64,000 nucleotides of DNA. Source: Natrialbaceae archaeon AArc-T1-2 (GTDB lineage: Archaea > Halobacteriota > Halobacteria > Halobacteriales > Natrialbaceae). This document shows, piece by piece, positions 59,220 to 64,000 of the stretch. The position numbers and the translations under genes are program-made. The stretch spans positions 2,604,001 through 2,668,000 of the forward strand of contig NZ_CP127174.1 of NCBI RefSeq assembly GCF_030273315.1, read 5' to 3'. Under the pieces are notes generated by a model. The model searched no databases. It was not told the DNA's origin and saw nothing but the letters and a program-made list of their open reading frames with translations. Numbering within the stretch: the first letter of the stretch is position 1; the number at the start of each line of letters is the position of its first letter.

Positions 59220-60164
59220 CTAGTCGCTAAGCGATCCTCCCGTGACGGATTCCGGCGACTGCGCAGGGCCGAGGGCGGCAAGCCGTTGAACGAGAGAGCT
59301 ACTTACGACCTGTTGTGCCACGTGAAACGCAGTGATACTGGCGATGATCGCCCCACCGCCAAACACCGACCCGACCATAACCGATACGCTTAGATTCTTC
59401 ATCGAACTCGAGAAGAGAACGGTGATACAATCCTCGAATCCCATCCCACGGACGTACAACGCGTACGCGATTCCGCCGCTGAGACACAGCGTTGCCACCG
59501 CGATCCCGCCGACGAACGCGAGTTGCAATGCGTCGATGGCGAGGGTCGAACCGCCGACGCCGACGTAGATCAGGGCGCCAATTGCCATCAGGGAGAATCG
59601 GTCCAACTGTCCGTCGGAAATCGTTCCGCTCGGAACGAGATACGCGAGCACCCCCGCACCTGCAATGATGGCGGCGAGTTCGACGACCATCTCGGAGGCG
59701 GAGACGTCGACCGTCGACCCGGCAAAGAGCGTAATAATCGACGGCATCACGAGCGGTGCAAGGAATATCGAAACGATGACGATAACCGTTGCCAGGAGCG
59801 TGTTTCCACCGCTCAAACGCGTCCAGATGATCGAACTGCCAGCGGTCAGCGGTGCAGCCAGAACGACGAGGACACCGAGCAGTAGCTCTCCCGACAGAAC
59901 CACGGCAGCGACCGGATACAGGGCTATGGGCGTGATCAGATACAGACAGACGAGCGAGACGACGACTGGAACCGAAACGTTCTGTGACGTGACGTCGTCG
60001 ATGTTGATCCCGTAAAACGACGTGAAGAGTAGCCCGGCGACGAGAACGGGAATGATCGGCTCCAGCGACGCGGCGAACCTCGGGTACGCCACGCCAGCGA
60101 GCGTGGCGGCTATCACGATCAGAAGCGACCCCTTCGATTGAACGATATCCCGGAGGGAGTGCAT
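59220..60164 (-). CDS. Bile acid:sodium symporter (BASS)-family transporter
   Basis: A 314-residue membrane protein with nine or ten helices. Typical BASS segments are seen: SLEPIIPVLVAGLLFTSFYG, VVLAAPLTAGSSIIWTRLSG (small-residue-rich crossover) and GFEDCITVLFSSSMKNLSVS before the last helices. The family carries sodium-coupled organic anions, pantoate or arsenite-type substrates; this one cannot be assigned. The ATG at 60164 starts directly before the first helix. Codon use is noticeably less GC-biased than in its neighbours, which may reflect recent acquisition. Confidence 0.82.
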   Translation of the reverse strand: MHSLRDIVQSKGSLLIVIAATLAGVAYPRFAASLEPIIPVLVAGLLFTSFYGINIDDVTSQNVSVPVVVSLVCLYLITPIALYPVAAVVLSGELLLGVLVVLAAPLTAGSSIIWTRLSGGNTLLATVIVIVSIFLAPLVMPSIITLFAGSTVDVSASEMVVELAAIIAGAGVLAYLVPSGTISDGQLDRFSLMAIGALIYVGVGGSTLAIDALQLAFVGGIAVATLCLSGGIAYALYVRGMGFEDCITVLFSSSMKNLSVSVMVGSVFGGGAIIASITAFHVAQQVVSSSLVQRLAALGPAQSPESVTGGSLSD

Positions 60165-60331
60165 TAGATGACAGCAACGAGTAGTCGAAGGTGCGCATAT
60201 AGGTCTTTTCAACACGATCTCGACCAAGTTTAATAGTTGTTATCACCCAACAAACACGCGAGAGAGTGTCACCCGCGTCCGAAGCTACCAGCTACGACCG
60301 CCGGTCACGCGGTTCGAGACCGCGGTGTACG

Positions 60332-60337
60332 TTTAAG
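60332..60337 (+). promoter_or_regulatory. TATA-like box of the dodecin gene
   Basis: CGTTTAAGTACG is centred about 30 bp before the ATG at 60365. Confidence 0.45.
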
Positions 60338-60364
60338 TACGTGTGCGTGGTGGTGACAGTCGGA

Positions 60365-60565
60365 ATGGTGTTCAAGAAGATCACGCTGATCGGGACGAGT
60401 GAGGAAAGCTTCGAGGACGCCGCCGACGACGCTATCGACCGTGCGGAGGCAACACTCGAGAACGTTCACTGGGTCGAGGTCGACGAACTCGGCGTCGAAG
60501 TCGCAAGCGTCGAAAACCGGGAGTACCAGGCGGAGGTGACGGTCGCGTTCGAACTCGAGGATTAG
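60365..60565 (+). CDS. Dodecin (flavin-binding storage protein)
   Basis: A 66-residue dodecin. It has the flavin-stacking Trp36 and the ribityl/isoalloxazine contact Gln55, at the same positions as in Halobacterium salinarum dodecin ([18 protein letters not shown], then [10 protein letters not shown]). Twelve copies form a hollow sphere that stores riboflavin or lumichrome and protects it from light. The ATG lies at a normal distance from a TATA-like box. Its stop overlaps that of the ErpA-like gene by 4 nt (convergent). Confidence 0.93.
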   Translation: MVFKKITLIGTSEESFEDAADDAIDRAEATLENVHWVEVDELGVEVASVENREYQAEVTVAFELED

Positions 60566-60930
60566 GTCCGGAACGACTCGCCACAGCCACACTCGCTGAC
60601 GACGTTCGGGTTCTCGACGGTGAAGCCGTCGGCCTGGAGACCACTTTCGTAATCGAGGACGCTTCCCTCGATGTACTTCATACTCGCCGGATCGACGAAG
60701 ATGCGAAGTCCGTGGTGTTCGTAGATCGTGTCGTCCTCGTCGGGGTCGGTGTCGAATCGCATGCCATAGGAGAGTCCGGCACAGCCGCCCTGCTGAACGT
60801 ACAGCCGCAGGCCGGCCTCGTCGACGTCCATGTCTTCGCCCTTGAGCAGGTCGAGTGCCCGCTCGGCGGCTTCCTCGGTGACCTCGATCCGGGGGGTCGT
60901 CTCCCCGTCTCCCGTACTGTCCACACTCAT
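60562..60930 (-). CDS. A-type Fe-S carrier protein (IscA/ErpA/HesB family)
   Basis: A 122-residue A-type carrier. The three conserved cysteines are Cys50 ([14 protein letters not shown]), Cys114 and Cys116 (SECGCGESF). The segment [20 protein letters not shown] is also typical. It carries [4Fe-4S] or [2Fe-2S] clusters to apoproteins; the many ferredoxin-type clusters encoded here are plausible clients. The first 11 residues are a variable acidic extension. Confidence 0.93.
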   Translation of the reverse strand: MSVDSTGDGETTPRIEVTEEAAERALDLLKGEDMDVDEAGLRLYVQQGGCAGLSYGMRFDTDPDEDDTIYEHHGLRIFVDPASMKYIEGSVLDYESGLQADGFTVENPNVVSECGCGESFRT

Positions 60931-61029
60931 GTGCGCTAGTACCGGGGCGATGGTGTTAACCCTGACGCTCGGATACGGCCGTGCCGGGTCGCCCTCCGGC
61001 GACCGTATCAGAACGACTCACAGCTAATA

Positions 61030-61115
61030 TCATACGGATTGCTGTAACTATGTACCGGGGCAACCGCGCCTCGTCTTGCGGTTGCCCCGGTACGGACGTA
61101 CAGCAGTCAGTATCA
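61030..61115. repeat. Palindromic element C (TCATAC family), overlapping the hisD stop
   Basis: Arms of 38 nt (61030-61067 and 61078-61115) around a 10-nt loop. The inner 16 bp (GTACCGGGGCAACCGC with GCGGTTGCCCCGGTAC) are a perfect pair; the outer part (ATACGGATTGCTGTA against TACAGCAGTCAGTAT) has a few mismatches. The ends are TCATAC and GTATCA, and the last TCA is the complement of the hisD stop codon. Confidence 0.85.
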
Positions 61116-62396
61116 GCCGTCGTCGAGCCGTTCGCGAACGCTCGCCGCGTGAGCTTCGAGTCCCTCGGCCTCGGCGAGCGTCGTGATCGTCTCGGCGAGG
61201 GACGCGAGTCCGTCTTCCGAGAGACGCTGGACGGTCGTCGAACGAACGAACGTTTCGACCGAGAGACCGCCAGTCACGCGAGCACCGCCGTTCGTCGGGA
61301 GGACGTGGTTCGTCCCGCTCGCGTAGTCGCCGGCCGCGACCGGCGTGTGTGGGCCGAGAAAGACGCTACCTGCGCTGTCGATGCGCTCGAGGATCGCCTC
61401 GTCGTCGGCGGCGATGATCGAGAGGTGTTCGGGCGCATATTCCTCGGTGAAGAGGATCGCCTCGCTCATCGACCGGGCGAGCAAGATTCCACTGCCCCCG
61501 TTCGCGAGCGCGTCGCGGATGGTTTCTTCGCGCTCGCGCTCACGTGCCTGCTGGTCGACGGCGTCGGCCGTCGTCTCGGCGAGTTCGGGGTCGTCGGTGA
61601 CGGCGACGACCGGCGAGTTCGGATCGTGTTCGGCCTGAGCGACCAGTTCCGAAGCGACGAGGTCGGGTTCGGCTGTCTCGTCGGCGACGACGACGACCTC
61701 GCTCGGCCCGGCCAGAAAGTCGATCTCGACGTCGCCACGCACCGCCGCTTTCGCCGCCGTCACCCACCGGTTGCCGGGGCCGACGATCTTCTGGACGCTC
61801 GTGATCGTCTCGGTGCCGTAGGCCAGTCCGGCGACTGCCTGTGCCCCACCGACGCTGTAGACCGCGTCCGCGCCGGCCGCGTGGATGGCCGCCAGCGTGA
61901 CGGGGTTGAGTTCCTCGGCGGGTGGCGTGACGACCGAGACGTGCTCGACGCCCGCGACGACCGCCGGCACGACGCCCATGATCGCACTCGAGGGATACGC
62001 CGCCGTCCCACCGGGCACGTAGACTCCGGCCCGATCGATCGGCCGGAACCGCCGGCCGAGTTCGCGGCCGTCTTCGAACTCCTCGCGCCAGTCCTCGGGG
62101 ACCTGCGCCTCGTGGAACTCACGGACGTTCGCTGCCGCGGCCTCGATCGCCTCACGCACGTCCGCGTCGATCTCCTCGTAGGCCCGCTCGCATCGGTCCG
62201 TGACCTCGAGGTTGCCGACGCTGACGCCGTCGAACTCCTCGGTGAACTCCCGGACGGCGACGTCGCCCTCCTCCCGGACCCGGTCGACGATCTCGCGGAC
62301 GTCACTGCGGACTTCGTCGATGCCGGCGTCGCGCTGAAAGAACGCGGCTCTGTCGTCTGGCCCGAGGTCGGCCAGCTCTCGCACGTCGATACTCAT
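61113..62396 (-). CDS. hisD: Histidinol dehydrogenase
   Basis: A 427-residue HisD. Family strings include [87 protein letters not shown] and [20 protein letters not shown]-like (here [11 protein letters not shown]), with the metal and catalytic His/Glu/Asp in place. It makes histidine from histidinol in two NAD-linked steps. No other his genes are adjacent. Its stop codon overlaps palindromic element C. Confidence 0.96.
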   Translation of the reverse strand: MSIDVRELADLGPDDRAAFFQRDAGIDEVRSDVREIVDRVREEGDVAVREFTEEFDGVSVGNLEVTDRCERAYEEIDADVREAIEAAAANVREFHEAQVPEDWREEFEDGRELGRRFRPIDRAGVYVPGGTAAYPSSAIMGVVPAVVAGVEHVSVVTPPAEELNPVTLAAIHAAGADAVYSVGGAQAVAGLAYGTETITSVQKIVGPGNRWVTAAKAAVRGDVEIDFLAGPSEVVVVADETAEPDLVASELVAQAEHDPNSPVVAVTDDPELAETTADAVDQQAREREREETIRDALANGGSGILLARSMSEAILFTEEYAPEHLSIIAADDEAILERIDSAGSVFLGPHTPVAAGDYASGTNHVLPTNGGARVTGGLSVETFVRSTTVQRLSEDGLASLAETITTLAEAEGLEAHAASVRERLDDG

Positions 62397-62465
62397 GGCT
62401 ACGGGTTGGGATGGCCGCCGAAAAACGGTTTCTCTTCGTGCATGCGCCTATAGCGAAGACGATAG

Positions 62466-62687
62466 TCACTCGGCTTCGATTCCCCAGACGCCAAGCGCCG
62501 AGAGCGCCGCTCGGACGAACAGGTACGAAACGAGGACGAATCCGACAATCCCGATCGGTGCCGCCAGCGTCTGGGCCGTCCTGAACGGGATCACAAGTCG
62601 GCTGAACCCGAGGACGACGAAACTCGCCACGACGAGCCCGAACGCTACCAGTGCGAGCCGAACGAACCTCTGCTGGTCCATACTCAC
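62466..62687 (-). CDS. Small two-helix membrane protein
   Basis: A 73-residue protein with two clear hydrophobic helices (about residues 10-29 and 43-63), separated by a short loop (SRLVIPFRTAQTLAAP). A second ATG six bases in (62681) may be the real start. No known domain is seen; small membrane proteins of this kind are common and uncharacterised in haloarchaea. It is upstream of hisD on the same strand with a 69-nt gap. Confidence 0.68.
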   Translation of the reverse strand: MSMDQQRFVRLALVAFGLVVASFVVLGFSRLVIPFRTAQTLAAPIGIVGFVLVSYLFVRAALSALGVWGIEAE

Positions 62688-63063
62688 GATGGGATCGCTC
62701 GGCGTTAGTGTGTATCGGAGTCTATCGAGTCACTTCGAGTCGATACGACGTCGTTACCGTTCGGGATGGCCGTCTAGTACTTAATCTCCCGAACATAATC
62801 GCTCCGGTTCCCACGTCGTGAAAATCGCCTCTACATTTGAATCGGTACGATACTTGCCCACGGACAGGGCCCACAAATGTTCGTATCCGGCCGTAACCGA
62901 CGATCCAGCCAGGAACCACCGGGCTGCATCGGACCGAGCGTCTGCTCGGATCGGCTCCACAGTGGTTCGACTGGCGATACTCGCTTGAAGAGAGGCAGAG
63001 AGACGTTTGAATACACTTTTGAGGGTGAAAGATCCTACCCCCAGAACAAGGTGATTCGATTCA
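62688..63063. other. Gene-free stretch upstream of the second Fe-S subunit
   Basis: This 376-bp stretch holds no convincing gene. A minus-strand frame around 62781-63000 reads partly like protein (GYEHLWALSVGKYRTDSN) but lacks a start and haloarchaeal composition. The segment just before 63064 should contain the promoter of the right-edge gene; no strong TATA box was found. Confidence 0.35.
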
Positions 63064-64000
63064 ATGAGCGCTGACGACGAATCGTTCCATCCGCTCGGCG
63101 AAGATTGGGAGGCCGAGATGGAAGAACGACTCGAGGAGTCCGAGTACGACGCGGAACTCGGCATCGAGATGGCCAAAGACGCCCAGCGGATGGTCGCTGG
63201 TGAGATAACGGAAGCCGAATTCTACGATCGGTACCACGACGACGTCGTCGAAGAGTTCGGCGTCGACGACCGCCCCATGGCCGAACGCGTCGAGGCTGAA
63301 CGCGACGAGGAAGACGACGACGGCTCCCTCTTCGGTTCGATCTCGAACGTCGGCGGCGGCAGCGAGATGCCGCGGCGCGAGATGATGCAGAAGATGGGTG
63401 CCGCAGGGGCGTTTCTCGGACTCGGTGCGTGGGCGACGAAAGAGAACGTCGACCCAACGGACGACCCTGCGTCGGTCGCTGCAGCCCAGGAAGACGACGA
63501 TGGAGAGGACCTCCAGTGGGGGATGGTCATCGATCTCGATCGATGTGACGGCTGTCTCGAGTGCGTCCGTGGCTGCCAGGAAGAAAACGACTGGGACGAA
63601 GGCACCAACTGGATGTACGTCTTCACCTACGAAGAGCCCTACGAGGAGGGCCACGGGCTCGGCAACTTCCTCGTCCGTCCGTGCCAGCACTGTGGGGACG
63701 CGCCGTGTGAACAGGTGTGTCCGGTCGAAGCGCGCCATACCCGCACATCGGACGGGCTCGTGCTCACGGACTACGACATCTGTATCGGCTGTCGGTACTG
63801 CCAGGTCGCCTGTCCGTACGGCGTCAACTACTTCGGCTGGGAGGAGCCCGAGCTGCCGATCGAAGAGCAAGACCCCGACAGTCGATACGCCGAGTATCCG
63901 GAGGAAGGTCGCGAACGCCACGTCGACCACGTCAATCCGAAGGGGACGATGGGCAAGTGTACGATGTGTCCGACCCGCCAGGACGACCCGGACCAGCGCG
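63064..64000 (+). CDS. Respiratory four-cluster iron-sulfur subunit with internal Tat motif (3' partial)
   Basis: The frame is open to the window end, giving 312 residues. An acidic helical N-terminal extension of about 100 residues (LGEDWEAEMEERLEESEYDA and onward) is followed by a twin-arginine motif and hydrophobic stretch (PRREMMQKMGAAGAFLGLG, Arg104-Arg105). A ferredoxin domain then begins at Cys161/164/167/171, with further groups at Cys207/210/215/219, Cys240/243/246/250 and Cys299/302. This matches haloarchaeal 4Fe-4S subunits with a special N-terminal domain that belong to NrfD-linked respiratory complexes. Partner genes must lie to the right of the window. Confidence 0.88.
   Translation, partial: MSADDESFHPLGEDWEAEMEERLEESEYDAELGIEMAKDAQRMVAGEITEAEFYDRYHDDVVEEFGVDDRPMAERVEAERDEEDDDGSLFGSISNVGGGSEMPRREMMQKMGAAGAFLGLGAWATKENVDPTDDPASVAAAQEDDDGEDLQWGMVIDLDRCDGCLECVRGCQEENDWDEGTNWMYVFTYEEPYEEGHGLGNFLVRPCQHCGDAPCEQVCPVEARHTRTSDGLVLTDYDICIGCRYCQVACPYGVNYFGWEEPELPIEEQDPDSRYAEYPEEGRERHVDHVNPKGTMGKCTMCPTRQDDPDQR

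Noticed and set aside
62781-63176. Minus-strand 131-codon frame upstream of the right-edge gene
   Set aside because: Its first part is antisense to the start of the Fe-S subunit gene and Ser-rich. The remainder has no start codon or family resemblance.

Overview
The window is GC-rich archaeal DNA. Its proteins are strongly acidic (Asp/Glu-rich, Lys-poor), many genes start 20-30 nt after a TATA-like box, and several small proteins look specific to halophiles (DUF5784, DUF5786, DUF5789, DUF5816 and DUF2250-type proteins, dodecin, deoxyhypusine-type aIF5A). This points to an extremely halophilic archaeon (class Halobacteria). A Natrialbales-like genus is possible, but that is inference. Most of the window is ordinary chromosome with short operons. 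No rRNA, tRNA or CRISPR array was seen.

Layout. 1-3.4 kb: the end of a membrane-bound molybdoenzyme operon (catalytic subunit cut by the left edge, four-cluster ferredoxin subunit, NrfD-type anchor, TorD-type chaperone). 3.4-9.6 kb: S9 peptidase, Tat lipoprotein, then a metal cluster (NikR regulator, two CobW-type GTPases, MoaB). 9.6-17.5 kb: a degenerate AMP-binding protein, glutamine amidotransferase, glutaryl-CoA-type dehydrogenase, MFS carrier, dicluster ferredoxin, PHP hydrolase and small haloarchaeal proteins. 17.6-24 kb: NAD-binding and YkgJ proteins, aIF5A coupled to an agmatinase, formamidase, Nif3. 24-30 kb: an accessory region with two Tat-exported lysine-rich paralogues behind a shared leader hairpin, and decayed gene remnants. 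30-35 kb: spermidine-synthase-like membrane protein, UspA and an IS607-type element (tnpA-tnpB). 35-37.4 kb: pterin genes (folP, mptE) flanking a 334-nt gene-free stretch rich in complementary segments. 37.4-48.4 kb: orphan E1-alpha, methylmalonyl-CoA mutase, M24-like protein, heme A synthase, thymidylate kinase, NDUFA9-like protein, Dna2-like nuclease-helicase. 48.4-55.5 kb: a carbohydrate ABC transporter operon with a Gfo/Idh/MocA dehydrogenase and a TrmB-type regulator. 55.7-63 kb: MscS, UspA, aminotransferase, BASS transporter, dodecin, ErpA-like protein, HisD. 63-64 kb: the start of a second respiratory iron-sulfur subunit, cut by the right edge.

The least explained features are: the lysine-rich secreted pair with its duplicated leader; three related palindromic elements with TCATAC ends, two of which overlap the stop codons of tmk and hisD; the stretch between folP and mptE; and a lysine tract spliced into a beta-helix. 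These are set out as separate findings.
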